The notes below the pieces were generated by a model that saw only the letters and a program-made list of their open reading frames with translations, was not told where the DNA came from and made no database searches. A program made the position numbers and the translations under genes. A stretch of DNA of 64,000 nt, taken from positions 4,192,001 through 4,256,000 of the forward strand of contig NZ_CP048106.1 in the NCBI RefSeq assembly GCF_010092985.1. The letters run 5' to 3'. How positions within the stretch are numbered: position 1 is the stretch's first letter; each line of letters starts with the position of its first letter. Origin of the DNA: Pontibacter pudoricolor. GTDB lineage: Bacteria > Bacteroidota > Bacteroidia > Cytophagales > Hymenobacteraceae. This document shows positions 50,814 to 60,961 of the stretch, piece after piece.

Positions 50814-51890
50814 ATGAAAAAAACTTTATTAAAGACCGGACTACTGAGCCTGGCAACATTAGCATTTATGGGATGCGAATCTCAAAACGGGATCGAAGAA
50901 ATAAACCCTACAACCTCCCAGGCTATAGTTGCCGGTACTTGTGATGTAATTGATTTTGAAAATGCGCCTGTAGGAGAATTTATTACCGGGGTAAGTTCAG
51001 CAAATGGTGTTGCTGTGATGGTACATAATAAAGCCCGTAACGCAAGCGGCGAAATGCTGAGTGATAACAGGGCCATGATCTACGATACCAGGAAGATAAC
51101 CGGCGACGATGAAGACCTGTACACACCAGAATGGGGCAACACACTGATCATCCAGGAAATTGGTGTTAATCCGGTAGATGATCCGAATGTATATGGCGAT
51201 GGCCCGAATGATAACCAGTGGGGCGGTGAGATGATGCTGACCTTCCCGAAACTGATGACACTGGAATCTATGAAAGTGCTTGACATAGACACCTATGAAG
51301 ACAACTCGTGGGTATACCTTTACAACGAAAGCGGAGAAGAACTTTACAAGGTAAAACTGTTGCCACTGGGCAATAGCAGCAAGCAAACAGTTGATCTGAA
51401 GAAAACCGCAGGTGTGAAAACCCTGAAAGTAGTATTGGCCGGAACACAGAGTTATTCAGGCTCAGGTGCTATAGATGATATCATGTTCTGTGAAACAGCT
51501 GTAACACCGCCAACTGATGAAGTAACCGGTTGCACCCGTACACAAGGCTACTGGAAAAACCATGCAGATCCTAAGAAGAAGCAATACAACAACGCCTGGG
51601 ACGCTTACCTTGGAAAAATGTTCTATAACAGTGGCCAGGATTACCTGACCGTACTGGAAACAGCTCCGAAAGGTGGAGACGCATATTATATACTGGCGCA
51701 CCAGTTTATAGCTGCCGAACTTAACGTAGTTTCAGGGGCATCTATACCAGCTGAAGTGAAAACTGCCTGGGATGCTGCGAAAGCTTACTTTAAAGGAGAA
51801 ACCAAGCCAACCAGAAGTGAGCTTTTAGCGTGGGCAGAATTACTGGATGACTATAACAACGGTAAAGTTGGTCCGGGCCACTGCGACTAA
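50814..51890 (+). CDS. GSGAID-domain lipoprotein with TQGYWKNH C-terminal region
   Basis: After a lipobox leader (FMGC, Cys21) there is one GSGAID domain at about 43-226 (CDVIDFENAPVGEF to GSGAIDDIMFC) with the acidic GDDEDLYTPEWGN and PNDNQWGGEM motifs of the gene at 48185. A short PPTDEVT linker leads to C240-T-R-TQGYWKNH and a helical tail to residue 358 that ends GKVGPGHCD. TQGYWKNH-containing tails occur in many secreted bacterial proteins and their role is unknown. It is the third lipoprotein of the cluster and ends at a terminator. Confidence 0.85.
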   Translation: MKKTLLKTGLLSLATLAFMGCESQNGIEEINPTTSQAIVAGTCDVIDFENAPVGEFITGVSSANGVAVMVHNKARNASGEMLSDNRAMIYDTRKITGDDEDLYTPEWGNTLIIQEIGVNPVDDPNVYGDGPNDNQWGGEMMLTFPKLMTLESMKVLDIDTYEDNSWVYLYNESGEELYKVKLLPLGNSSKQTVDLKKTAGVKTLKVVLAGTQSYSGSGAIDDIMFCETAVTPPTDEVTGCTRTQGYWKNHADPKKKQYNNAWDAYLGKMFYNSGQDYLTVLETAPKGGDAYYILAHQFIAAELNVVSGASIPAEVKTAWDAAKAYFKGETKPTRSELLAWAELLDDYNNGKVGPGHCD

Positions 51891-51925
51891 CCCGTAACTA
51901 TATATTACATCAACTATAACTATAG

Positions 51926-51957
51926 AAAGGAGCTCAAACATTGGGCTCCTTTTTTTG
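51926..51957 (+). terminator. Terminator of the TQGYWKNH lipoprotein gene
   Basis: AAAGGAGC pairs with GCTCCTTT around a 12-base loop, followed by a T-run. A CTATAG unit lies directly before it. Confidence 0.85.
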
Positions 51958-51999
51958 TTTTGAAATGCACAAACCGGTTTACATTGCCGTACATAGTTT

Positions 52000-52833
52000 A
52001 TGGATAAGGGTTTTTTAGCACAGCTGTACGAAGACCATACGCATACCCGTCACCTGGTTCCGGCCTCCGCTACCTGCCATTTTGCCGAAGCTATCATACA
52101 ATTACTGTTTCCGCCACTTTCTGAAAAGCGCTATGCTTCTCTTTCTGATTTTGAAGAACATACCCAACTGTTGCAGCAATGCCTGGAACGGATATTGGAC
52201 GGAATGCAGAGTGCGTTAGCGGAGTCGCCTGCCGTGCTCGCAACTGCCGTAATGAATGAGCTGCCACAGATACACAGCATGTTGTTGGGCGACGCAGAAG
52301 CTATTACACACGGCGACCCTGCAGCCCAGAGTATGGAAGAAGTGATCCGGACCTACCCGGGTTTTAAAGCGGTTGCACTTTATAGATTAGCACATGCCAT
52401 GTACCGGTTAGGTATCCCATTATTGCCCCGTGTTATCTCAGAATTTGCGCATGGCCGCACCGGCATCGATATTCACCCCGGAGCAACTATAGGGGCGTAC
52501 TTCTGCATCGATCACGGCACAGGCGTTGTAATAGGCGAGACAACTATAATCGGTAACTATGTGAAGGTGTATCAGGGTGTAACGCTTGGGGCTATCAGTG
52601 TAGAGAAAAGTATGGCCAATATAAAGCGCCATCCAACTATAGAAGACCATGTCGTGATCTATGCCGGCGCAACTATACTGGGCGGAAATACTGTAATAGG
52701 TACACGCAGTATTATCGGCGGTAATGTGTGGCTTACGGAAAGTGTTCCGCCTTATTCACGCGTTTATCATCATCCGCAAATAAAAGTACGCAAAGCACCC
52801 GAACCGGAAAACGTGCTCAATTTTTCTATTTAA
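52000..52833 (+). CDS. cysE: Serine O-acetyltransferase
   Basis: The 277-residue product has the alpha-helical N-terminal half and the hexapeptide-repeat C-terminal half of CysE/Eps[48 protein letters not shown] with catalytic His and Asp, and the C-terminal [19 protein letters not shown]. It converts serine and acetyl-CoA to O-acetylserine, the substrate of the next gene's enzyme. The two genes are 10 bases apart and form an operon. Confidence 0.93.
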   Translation: MDKGFLAQLYEDHTHTRHLVPASATCHFAEAIIQLLFPPLSEKRYASLSDFEEHTQLLQQCLERILDGMQSALAESPAVLATAVMNELPQIHSMLLGDAEAITHGDPAAQSMEEVIRTYPGFKAVALYRLAHAMYRLGIPLLPRVISEFAHGRTGIDIHPGATIGAYFCIDHGTGVVIGETTIIGNYVKVYQGVTLGAISVEKSMANIKRHPTIEDHVVIYAGATILGGNTVIGTRSIIGGNVWLTESVPPYSRVYHHPQIKVRKAPEPENVLNFSI

Positions 52834-52843
52834 TCATATAACT

Positions 52844-53758
52844 ATGAAAGCTACCACTATACTTGACACAATAGGGCGTACACCACATGTGCGCGTCAAT
52901 AAATTATTCGGCGATAAGGCAGAGGTCTGGATGAAACTGGAGCGCAGCAACCCGGGCGGGAGCATAAAGGACCGCATCGCGCTTGCCATGATTGAAGATG
53001 CCGAGCAGAAAGGTATACTGAAAGAAGGAAGTGTTATAGTTGAGCCAACGTCGGGAAACACGGGCGTAGGGCTGGCCATGGTAGCAGCTGTAAAAGGCTA
53101 CCAGTTGATACTGGTTATGCCGGAATCGATGTCGGTGGAGCGCCGCAGACTGATGACTGCGTATGGGGCCAGGCTTGAACTTACTCCCCGGGAGCAGGGA
53201 ATGAAAGGTGCTATTGAACGGGCCAAAGAGATATTAACCGAACACGAAAGTTCCTGGATGCCGATGCAGTTTGAGAACGAAGCCAATACCCAGGTGCACA
53301 TCGAAACCACAGCTGAAGAGATTTTACAGGATTTCCCGGAGGGGTTTGACTACCTGATAACCGGCGTTGGAACTGGCGGGCATATTACCGGAGTGGCGCG
53401 GGTTCTGAAAGCCCGAAATCCTGATATAAAAGTTTTTGCAGTTGAACCTGCTGCCTCGGCAGTACTGAGCGGTGGACAGCCAGGACCACACCCGATACAG
53501 GGAGTGGGAGCAGGGTTTATACCTGCCATTATGGATACTACGCTGCTGGATGGCACTATACAAGTAGAAGCGAATGATGCCTTCGATTATGCCCGCAGGG
53601 CAGCCCGTGAAGAAGGTATCTTTGTAGGTGTGTCGTCGGGGGCATCGCTGGCAGCTGTTGCGCAAAAGTTAAAGGAAATACCCGAAGGTGCCCGCGTGCT
53701 TACTTTCTGTTACGACACCGGCGAACGATATCTTTCTGTGGAAGGACTTTTTGTTTAA
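52844..53758 (+). CDS. cysK: Cysteine synthase A (O-acetylserine sulfhydrylase)
   Basis: A fold-type II PLP enzyme: PLP lysine K42 in [15 protein letters not shown], the substrate loop [13 protein letters not shown], phosphate-binding loop [10 protein letters not shown], and [10 protein letters not shown] near the end. It converts O-acetylserine and sulfide into cysteine. Length (304) is usual. It sits in an operon with the upstream serine O-acetyltransferase, and no other sulfur genes are adjacent. Confidence 0.94.
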   Translation: MKATTILDTIGRTPHVRVNKLFGDKAEVWMKLERSNPGGSIKDRIALAMIEDAEQKGILKEGSVIVEPTSGNTGVGLAMVAAVKGYQLILVMPESMSVERRRLMTAYGARLELTPREQGMKGAIERAKEILTEHESSWMPMQFENEANTQVHIETTAEEILQDFPEGFDYLITGVGTGGHITGVARVLKARNPDIKVFAVEPAASAVLSGGQPGPHPIQGVGAGFIPAIMDTTLLDGTIQVEANDAFDYARRAAREEGIFVGVSSGASLAAVAQKLKEIPEGARVLTFCYDTGERYLSVEGLFV

Positions 53759-53833
53759 GGATCAAACTATAGTTAAAAAGGATAAGCCACGGTGGTTGCA
53801 GTAGCTTTTATTATTTATGATTGGTACAAAAAT

Positions 53834-53864
53834 AAAAAAAGGCAACTATAAACTATAGTTGCCT
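53834..53864 (-). terminator. Terminator of tRNA-Ala, containing the CTATAG palindrome
   Basis: GGCAACTATA and TATAGTTGCC form a ten-bp stem with an AAC loop. On the minus strand it is followed by seven T residues and lies immediately after the tRNA CCA end, so it ends the tRNA transcript; it may also help stop cysK transcripts from the left. Confidence 0.75.
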
Positions 53865-53865
53865 T

Positions 53866-53942
<77 letters not shown>

Positions 53943-54020
53943 TTATGGTGCTACAAAAATAGACTAAATTTTGATATTCTGAAATTCATATCGATTATTT
54001 ATACAGGTTTTTATTAAAAC

Positions 54021-54050
54021 AAAAAGGGGAAGCTACTGCTTCCCCTTTTT
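54021..54050 (-). terminator. Terminator of the first Oar-like receptor gene
   Basis: AAAAGGGGAAG and CTTCCCCTTTT form a strong stem with a short loop, followed on the minus strand by a T-rich stretch. It lies about 20 bases beyond the receptor stop. Confidence 0.8.
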
Positions 54051-54069
54051 GTTTTATATAGTCCGATGC

Positions 54070-57000
54070 TTATTTACCTCCGAAGATGTAACGTACACCA
54101 AACTGACCTCTCCAACGAGAAGTGAAATCCTGTACGAAGTAAGGCTTGCCATCTGTTAAACCTTTACCTGTATAAGTGAAAGCAGGAGTAGTAGTACCAG
54201 CAGTGCTCTTCTCTACGTCTAACAACTGGTAAGCATTGAAGCTAGCGCCATACTGACGACCCCAATCCTTGTTGATCAGGTTACCAACGTTCATTACGTC
54301 GAAAGTGAACTGAAGTCTGTGAGAGTTCTCATCAGTTGTGTTCAGCTTAATTTCGTGCATTAAGCGCAGGTCTACCTGGTTAGACCAAGGTAATCTGTCG
54401 CCGTTACGCTCTGCATACTGGCCTCTTCTCTCTCTTAAGTATTCGTTGCTCTCGATGTAAGCATTGAAAGCAGCCCACTGTGCATCTTTAGAAGCTTGAT
54501 CACCAGTAAAGTTGATTTCGCTCTTATCGCGCGGGATGTATACAAGGTCGTTAGTAGTACCGTTGTCGCCGTTTACATCACCGTTATAGATGTAAGAAAG
54601 CGGAACACCAGACTGACCGTTATAGAAACCAGAGATTGTAGTTGCTGAACCGTTTTCGTAGTTCAGTGTGTAGCTAAGAGCAGCAATTACACGTGAACGA
54701 ACATCGTTATCAGCCCATGCAGCTCTTACATCATTCAGACCGTAAACCTGGTTAACGTTGATCCAGTTAGAACGTGCCTGGCTGGAGTTACCTGGGTTAG
54801 CATCCTGAGCTCTTGAGTAAGTGTAAGCTACTGAACCATACAGGTTAGAAGAGAAAGACTTCTGTAACTGACCTGTAACGCTGTAAGAGTAACCCTGATC
54901 TGTATTTGTTAAATAGATAATGTCGTTGAAATTAGCATCATCCTTTTTAAAGATAGGGCGTGAGTCACCTTTACCTTCAAGCTTACCATTTTCTTTCAGG
55001 TTTAGGTTCTGATAGTAAATGTTGTTCATTGTCTTAGAGTAAATACCTTCTAAAGTAGCGATAACGTTACCTGGAAGTCTCTGGTCAATAGCAGCGTTTG
55101 CTCTGAACAACTGAGGGAATTTGAAGTCAGGGTCAGTGATGTTGATTTCTGATACTCTTTCGTTCAGGCCAAGTGAACCTGAAGTAGGCTGCGTATCCGG
55201 GTTAGGGTTGAAACGCAGTGTTGGTATATTTGAACCTCTCTGGCTAACGCTACCAAGTACTGTACCAGTGTTTGTGTACTGGTTAGAGATCCATACGAAT
55301 GGTGCTCTACCGGTGAATATACCTAAACCACCACGTACCTGTGTGTTACCATCATCAAATACATCCCAGTTTACACCAACTCTTGGAGATACCATAAGCT
55401 GAGCACCCGGAGTTTTGTTTGTAGCTAAGCCACGGCTGGCAAACTTAGTGTTGAACGCCTGGTTAACTGCTGGCTCATCGTTGAAAGTCGGGATATCTAA
55501 ACGAACACCACCTGTTACTTTCAGGTTTGGCATTACAGCGTATTCATCCTGAACATAGAAACCTAACTGGTAAGCAGTAAAGTCAGATCCTTGCTGACGG
55601 TTGTCAGTAAGAGAGTACGTTCTGTCGAACTGGTAAGGTGCCACTTCAGCAGCTGTACCAACTTTCTCCCAGTCTTCGATGGACTTATACTGGTAAGCAC
55701 CAAACTCCTGACGAATGAACAGGTTGTAAGTTTTGTAGAACTCGTTGTGTGTACCAACAGTAATTGTGTGGTTACCTAAGAACCAGTTGAAGTTATCTGT
55801 AATAGTAAGAACATCCTGGTCTAACTGGTTACGAACAGAGAATGCCTCGCTACCTAATGTTACTCTTCTACCACCAGACAGGTCTAACTGTACAGTTGGG
55901 AAAGGGTTGCCATTGTATGTTCTTTTATCTCTTACAGTTGTGTAACCAACTACAAATTCGTTAGCGAAAGTACCACCGAAGTTGCTGTTTAATTGTGCTA
56001 CTGTAGAGTTAGTTGTGCTTGGGAAGAACACAGCGTTGTTTGAGAAACGAACTGTGTTAGGGTTTCTGGAAAGGTCCAGGTCCTCGCCATATACATAGCT
56101 ATGACGTAGTGTTAACTGGTGGTTGTTTGTGATGTTCCAGTCTAAACGGGCAAAGAATTTTTCACTGTTTGTCTCTTCAGTCTGAGCGCCGAAGCTGCCT
56201 GCATCATAACCTAAGCGTTTTGCAACTGCAGCAATTCTGTTAAGTTCATCTAGAGTGAAGTTTGATGTAGATGTACCTGGTTCAAATAAAAGCGGCTGGT
56301 TTTTCTTTGTTACTTCACCGTTTACGAAGAAGAACAGTTTGTCTTTTAATAAAGCGCCACCCAGTCTTGCACCTACCTGGTAATCTGTGTACTCTGGATA
56401 CTCAGCTCTTGCTGCATCGTTGCTCTTACCTACAAGGCTCTCGTTGTTACCGAAGTAATAAGCTGAACCCTCGAAGTTGTTAGAGCCACTTCTTGTGATA
56501 GCGTTGATACCACCACCTGTAAAACCACTCTGACGAACGTCGAATGGAGCTACTACTACCTGGATAGCTTCAATAGCATCCAGAGAGATAGGCTGTACAC
56601 CAGACTGGCCACCGTTCGTACCGTTTGAAGACAAACCGAATACGTCGTTGTTTACAGTACCGTCGATAGAGAAGTTGTTGTACTTGTTGCTCTGACCTGC
56701 GAAAGACGTACCTGCACCAGCTGTAGAAGCCTGTGGAGTAAGACGCGTGAAGTCATTTAAGCTTCTTGAAATAGTAGGTAAGGCCTCAATCTGCTCAGTA
56801 GAAACGCTGGTAGCAGCGCCGGTTCTGTCAGAGTTGATAACTTTATCCTGTGTTGCAACTACTTCAACCTCACCAAGGTCGGTAGAGCTCTGGTTTAAGA
56901 TCAGGTCAAGACGGTAGTTCTGACCTAATGTTAACGTAATGTTCTCTACGAGTTGCTCCTGATAACCTACATAAGAGGTTTTAACGGTGTAAGGACCACC

Positions 57001-57228
57001 AACACGCATGTTCTGAATGTTATAACGCCCCTCAGAGTTTGCAGGCGCTACATACTGGGTATTTGTTGGCTGATGGACAACAATTACCGTTGCTCCTGGC
57101 AGTGCCGTTCCACTATGGTCTTTTACCACACCGTTCATCGCGGCGGTGGTTGTACCCTGCCCAAAACTGGACTGAACTGACAATACCAATGCTAAAAGAA
57201 AGCATAAAGTACTATAAATGTTTTTCAT
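54070..57228 (-). CDS. Oar-like TonB-dependent receptor, paralogue 1
   Basis: I start at ATG 57228 (MKNIYSTLCFLLALVLSVQSSFGQ) because that gives a clear signal peptide; an upstream ATG at 57255 would add nine residues. A carboxypeptidase-regulatory-like domain follows at about 30-115 (VKDHSGTALPGATVIVVH, NMRVGGPYTVKTSYVGYQEQ), then a TonB plug (ISRSLNDFTRLTPQASTAG) and a large barrel ending GQFGVRYIFGGK. Oar-like receptors import or secrete unknown large substrates; there is no SusD gene. Codon use is strongly biased, suggesting high expression, and no CTATAG occurs inside. A near-tandem paralogue lies upstream on the same strand. Confidence 0.93.
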   Translation of the reverse strand: MKNIYSTLCFLLALVLSVQSSFGQGTTTAAMNGVVKDHSGTALPGATVIVVHQPTNTQYVAPANSEGRYNIQNMRVGGPYTVKTSYVGYQEQLVENITLTLGQNYRLDLILNQSSTDLGEVEVVATQDKVINSDRTGAATSVSTEQIEALPTISRSLNDFTRLTPQASTAGAGTSFAGQSNKYNNFSIDGTVNNDVFGLSSNGTNGGQSGVQPISLDAIEAIQVVVAPFDVRQSGFTGGGINAITRSGSNNFEGSAYYFGNNESLVGKSNDAARAEYPEYTDYQVGARLGGALLKDKLFFFVNGEVTKKNQPLLFEPGTSTSNFTLDELNRIAAVAKRLGYDAGSFGAQTEETNSEKFFARLDWNITNNHQLTLRHSYVYGEDLDLSRNPNTVRFSNNAVFFPSTTNSTVAQLNSNFGGTFANEFVVGYTTVRDKRTYNGNPFPTVQLDLSGGRRVTLGSEAFSVRNQLDQDVLTITDNFNWFLGNHTITVGTHNEFYKTYNLFIRQEFGAYQYKSIEDWEKVGTAAEVAPYQFDRTYSLTDNRQQGSDFTAYQLGFYVQDEYAVMPNLKVTGGVRLDIPTFNDEPAVNQAFNTKFASRGLATNKTPGAQLMVSPRVGVNWDVFDDGNTQVRGGLGIFTGRAPFVWISNQYTNTGTVLGSVSQRGSNIPTLRFNPNPDTQPTSGSLGLNERVSEINITDPDFKFPQLFRANAAIDQRLPGNVIATLEGIYSKTMNNIYYQNLNLKENGKLEGKGDSRPIFKKDDANFNDIIYLTNTDQGYSYSVTGQLQKSFSSNLYGSVAYTYSRAQDANPGNSSQARSNWINVNQVYGLNDVRAAWADNDVRSRVIAALSYTLNYENGSATTISGFYNGQSGVPLSYIYNGDVNGDNGTTNDLVYIPRDKSEINFTGDQASKDAQWAAFNAYIESNEYLRERRGQYAERNGDRLPWSNQVDLRLMHEIKLNTTDENSHRLQFTFDVMNVGNLINKDWGRQYGASFNAYQLLDVEKSTAGTTTPAFTYTGKGLTDGKPYFVQDFTSRWRGQFGVRYIFGGK

Positions 57229-57676
57229 AAAATGGGTTGATTGATTTTGGCGCAAAGTTAACTTCTTAAAGACGATAAATCCTAACAGAAATATTAACTT
57301 AATATTAAAAAAAACTATTGTTGGCGAGCCAGCCCGTTCAATGCATATTCAGGCGGTAATTATTGACTACGAACAATTTGCTGTAGTTTGCCTGGCTCTG
57401 CAAAGCATGCACGGAAGAAGCTTAAGCAAGCCCGTAGTGCCTGCGTTACCGGAATGTTACGGATACAATAACTTACATGTAGCTACCCTGAATTCCCTGC
57501 CTGCACAGGCAAGGAATATTGCTTGTAAGGTGTATCTTTTAGGGCTATTGGGGGAGAGCCTGATTTGTTGGTTGCAGGTTTTATAAATGGTGGGAATAGT
57601 AAAAGGAAACTATAGTTAAACTATAGGCCCGCAGGTAATTTGCCTGCGGGCCTATAGTTTTTTGTTTGGTTATAGT
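57229..57676. other. Gap between the two receptor genes
   Basis: No convincing gene; an 81-codon plus-strand frame at 57341-57586 lacks a family and looks like chance. An AT-rich patch near 57290-57320 probably carries the promoter of paralogue 1. A terminator hairpin lies at 57618-57660. Confidence 0.5.
57618..57660. terminator. 18-bp hairpin with CTATAG arms between the receptor genes
   Basis: AAACTATAGGCCCGCAGG and its exact complement flank a seven-base loop. CTATAG is present in both arms. The plus-strand side is followed by a T-run and the minus-strand side ends the receptor paralogue 2 transcript. Confidence 0.8.
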
Positions 57677-60600
57677 TTAATTAAAGATGTATCGTAGCCC
57701 TAACTGGCCCTGCCATCTCGAATCAAACTGCGATATATTATAGATCCGGGTATTTGTGTTAAATGTGAAGGTTGGAACACCAGCAGCGTTAAGGCCTGCA
57801 AACCGGATTAGTTCGTTCGCATTATTATTAACAAAATACTGGCGGCCCCAGTCTTTGTTTATCAGGTTCCCAACATTAAAAATATCAAAGGTGATCTGGA
57901 AAGTGTGCTTATTTTCGCCGGAGGTAAAGTAGAAGTCCTGGAGCAGGCGCAGGTCAAACTGATGGGTCCATGGCATACGACCTCCGTAACGTTCCGCATA
58001 CTGGCCTCTTCTGTCACTTAAGTAGTCATCGCTTCTGATCAGTGCATCCAATGCTTCCCATTGTTCCTGCGGGGTTGCTGAGCCTGGAATAACTGCACCG
58101 GCACGATCTGTAAAGGGCACAAGTATTATATCACTCTGATCTCTGGGAACATATATCAAGTCGTTTGCAATGTTGCCATCGCCGTTCAGGTCGCGGGAGT
58201 ATACAAATGTAATTGGCAAACCAGACTGGCCCTGGTAAAATAAGGAGATGCCGGTTGCCAGGTTTTCTCCGAACCGGAAAGTATAGCCACCGGTACCTAC
58301 AATTCTATGCCTTACATCATACCTGGAGTATTCCAGTTCCGGATCGTTCGGGTTATTCACGATCTGGTTAAATTCATAGTTAGAAAGGGCCGTAGAGCTG
58401 GTGCCGCTGTTCACATCTTTTGATTTACCATAAGTATAGGCAATAGAAGTGTTAAGGCCATTGGTGAAATCTTTACGAAGCTGGCCTGTTAAACTATAGC
58501 GATAGCCTTTGTCGGTGTTATCTAAAAGTATAACGTTAGTGTAATCTCCGTTACGGCGGCGGCTGTTATCAGCGTCTGAGAAAATATTCCGGTTATCGGG
58601 GCCGGCTAATTTGCCTATCGGGTCTACCAGGTTCAGGTCGCGGTACACCACATCGTTCAGTGTTTTGGAATAAATACCCTCTATAGTAGCAATAATTTCT
58701 AACGGTAATGTATAGTCGAAGGCCAGGTTGCTGCGCCAAACGCGGGGTAGTTTAAAGTTGTCGTTAATTACGTTTACTTCTACAGTCTGTACCGGAGGTC
58801 CTGCATCTGTCTGTTTATTTGGGTCGGGTATAAATTCATCCGGGTTGCTCACATCTATAGTTCCTAGTATGGTACCTGTGTTCACAAACTGGTTCGACAT
58901 CCAGACAAATGGCACACGACCCGTAAATATACCTGTACCACCCCTTACCTGTAAGGTTCTGTCTTCGGTTGGAGTAAAGTTAAACCCAAAGCGTGGTGCC
59001 CAGAGCACCTGTCCGCTTGATGTACGGTCTGTTCTAAGGCCTGGATAAAGGGTTCCGAAGTCGCTTTCGAGTTTGGTGTTACGCTCCGGCTTGTCCGGGA
59101 AAACCGGGATGTCTACGCGCAGGCCTAATGTTAATTTTAAACGCTCAGATGCTGTGTATTCGTCCTGCAGGTAAAAGCCGAGCTGGGCAGCGTTGAATTC
59201 GGCGGCTGGTCGTGGGTTATTTGATAAGGAATAGCCTGCCCGCACTCTGGATGGGTTATTGGCAATAAAGTCTTCGATGCTGTTAAAGTCCCAGCGGCCA
59301 TTCAGGTTATTAATGAACAGGTTCCTGAATTTGAAGAACTCGTTGTGTGTGCCAACAGTAAAATTGTGTTTGCCAACCAGGTACGAAAAGTTGTCGGTAA
59401 ATTCGAAGATATCCTGATCGAGCTCGTTGGCAGTGGAGGAGCGTTCAGAGCCGAACACCAGTGTGCCTACCGGATCGAAAATGGTAACCTGCGGGAAGAG
59501 CTGACCAAAAGTTTCGCGATTTTCCCTTATCCTGGAATACCCTATGATCAGGTTATTAGAAAAACTGTTTGATATACGGCTGTTAAGTTCAGCTACCGTA
59601 GAGTTTGTTTTGCTGTTAAACTGGTAGGCGTTGTTTCCAAAACGAGCCTCGGCACGGCTTCTCGAAAATGAAACCTGAAACGCGTCGATGTAATTGTGGC
59701 GTAGTGTCAGGGAGTGGTTATTGGTAATATTCCAGTCGAGGCGGGCAAATAGCTTGTCGCTTTCCGTATCTCTGTCGAAACCTCCGAACGAACCCACATC
59801 ATAATTGTAAGTTTCTCTTACGAAGGTAGCCAGATCCTGTGCTGCGCTAAGGGGTATCTGCGATTCTGCGGAGCCTGGTGCAAAACGAACGGGTTCGGTT
59901 ATGCGGGTGGCATCATAGTTGGTAAAAAAGAATAACTTATCCGGAATGATAGGCCCGCCTATCCGAACGCCATACTGATAATTCTTGAACTCATCTGCTT
60001 TAACCCGTGGGCCTTCCACAGCCTTACCGATTATATCCTGGTTACGGCCAAAACCATATACAGAACCAGAGAATTTATTGGTGCCCGAACGGGTAACGGC
60101 ATTTATACCACCCCCCGTAAAGTTGCCTTGCTTTACATCGTAAGGGGCTATAACTACCTGTATCTCCTGTATGGCATCTAATGAAATTGGCTGCGTGCCG
60201 GCCGAGCCACCGGGCGTACCACTACCTGATAGACCAAACACATCATTGTTTACAGCGCCATCTATGGTTATGTTGTTATAGCGGTTGCTGGAACCACCGA
60301 TAGAGTTGCCGGATGCCTGGGGAGTAAGCCGGGTAAAATCCTGGATACTGCGGCTCAGCGTTGGTAACCGTTCTATCTGCTCCCGCGATACGTTGGTAGC
60401 TGCGCCTGTGCGGTCCTGGTTAAAAACATCATTCTGCTCACCAACAATCTCTATTTCGCCCAGCTCGCGGCTGCTCTCTGTTAATGTAAAGTCAACTCTC
60501 GTAGACTGCCCCAACGCAAGTGTTACGTTCTCCGAGCGTTGTTCCTGGTAGCCTACATAAGATGTGCGTACAGTATAAGGGCCACCCACACGCATGTTCT

Positions 60601-60814
60601 GGATATTAAAATACCCATCCGCGTTAGTAGTGGCAACATATTGAGTGTTTGTCGGATTGTGAACCGCAATGATGGTGGCCCCAGGTAGTGGCGTGCCGCT
60701 CTGGTCTTTTACTGTCCCGTTCAGGGCGGCCGTTGTGGCGCCCTGCCCCCAGGCTAACTGTGATTGGAGCAAAAAGAACGTGCACAGAAGTATGAAAGTG
60801 TAGAAATGTTTCAT
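57677..60814 (-). CDS. Oar-like TonB-dependent receptor, paralogue 2
   Basis: The 1045-residue protein matches paralogue 1 in order: signal peptide (ending AWGQG), carboxypeptidase-regulatory-like domain (VKDQSGTPLPGATIIAVHNPTNTQY, FNIQNMRVGGPYTVRTSYVGYQEQ), plug (LSRSIQDFTRLTPQASGN) and barrel ending GQLGLRYIFN. The barrel loops differ most between the two, which suggests different ligands. There is no SusD partner. Codon bias is weaker than in paralogue 1, and three CTATAG copies occur inside. Probably an older duplication. Confidence 0.93.
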   Translation of the reverse strand: MKHFYTFILLCTFFLLQSQLAWGQGATTAALNGTVKDQSGTPLPGATIIAVHNPTNTQYVATTNADGYFNIQNMRVGGPYTVRTSYVGYQEQRSENVTLALGQSTRVDFTLTESSRELGEIEIVGEQNDVFNQDRTGAATNVSREQIERLPTLSRSIQDFTRLTPQASGNSIGGSSNRYNNITIDGAVNNDVFGLSGSGTPGGSAGTQPISLDAIQEIQVVIAPYDVKQGNFTGGGINAVTRSGTNKFSGSVYGFGRNQDIIGKAVEGPRVKADEFKNYQYGVRIGGPIIPDKLFFFTNYDATRITEPVRFAPGSAESQIPLSAAQDLATFVRETYNYDVGSFGGFDRDTESDKLFARLDWNITNNHSLTLRHNYIDAFQVSFSRSRAEARFGNNAYQFNSKTNSTVAELNSRISNSFSNNLIIGYSRIRENRETFGQLFPQVTIFDPVGTLVFGSERSSTANELDQDIFEFTDNFSYLVGKHNFTVGTHNEFFKFRNLFINNLNGRWDFNSIEDFIANNPSRVRAGYSLSNNPRPAAEFNAAQLGFYLQDEYTASERLKLTLGLRVDIPVFPDKPERNTKLESDFGTLYPGLRTDRTSSGQVLWAPRFGFNFTPTEDRTLQVRGGTGIFTGRVPFVWMSNQFVNTGTILGTIDVSNPDEFIPDPNKQTDAGPPVQTVEVNVINDNFKLPRVWRSNLAFDYTLPLEIIATIEGIYSKTLNDVVYRDLNLVDPIGKLAGPDNRNIFSDADNSRRRNGDYTNVILLDNTDKGYRYSLTGQLRKDFTNGLNTSIAYTYGKSKDVNSGTSSTALSNYEFNQIVNNPNDPELEYSRYDVRHRIVGTGGYTFRFGENLATGISLFYQGQSGLPITFVYSRDLNGDGNIANDLIYVPRDQSDIILVPFTDRAGAVIPGSATPQEQWEALDALIRSDDYLSDRRGQYAERYGGRMPWTHQFDLRLLQDFYFTSGENKHTFQITFDIFNVGNLINKDWGRQYFVNNNANELIRFAGLNAAGVPTFTFNTNTRIYNISQFDSRWQGQLGLRYIFN

Positions 60815-60961
60815 AGCACTGATAAGTAGTTAGTGGACAATTAGTTGTAACTACCTATAAGTACGTATGAAGCTGCAAGTTTATATCAAACTATAGTATT
60901 TATTTTGGATAAAACGTAAGTATATTTGTATGGTTATAATGCCATTTTTTAATAGAGTTTC

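Noticed and set aside
57341-57586. 81-codon plus-strand frame between the receptor genes
   Set aside because: No family, no start context and no conservation sign; more likely a chance open frame.
54070-60814. SusCD-type polysaccharide utilisation locus
   Set aside because: The receptors are Oar-like, with no SusD-like lipoprotein or nearby glycan enzymes; the GH20 gene is 24 kb away.
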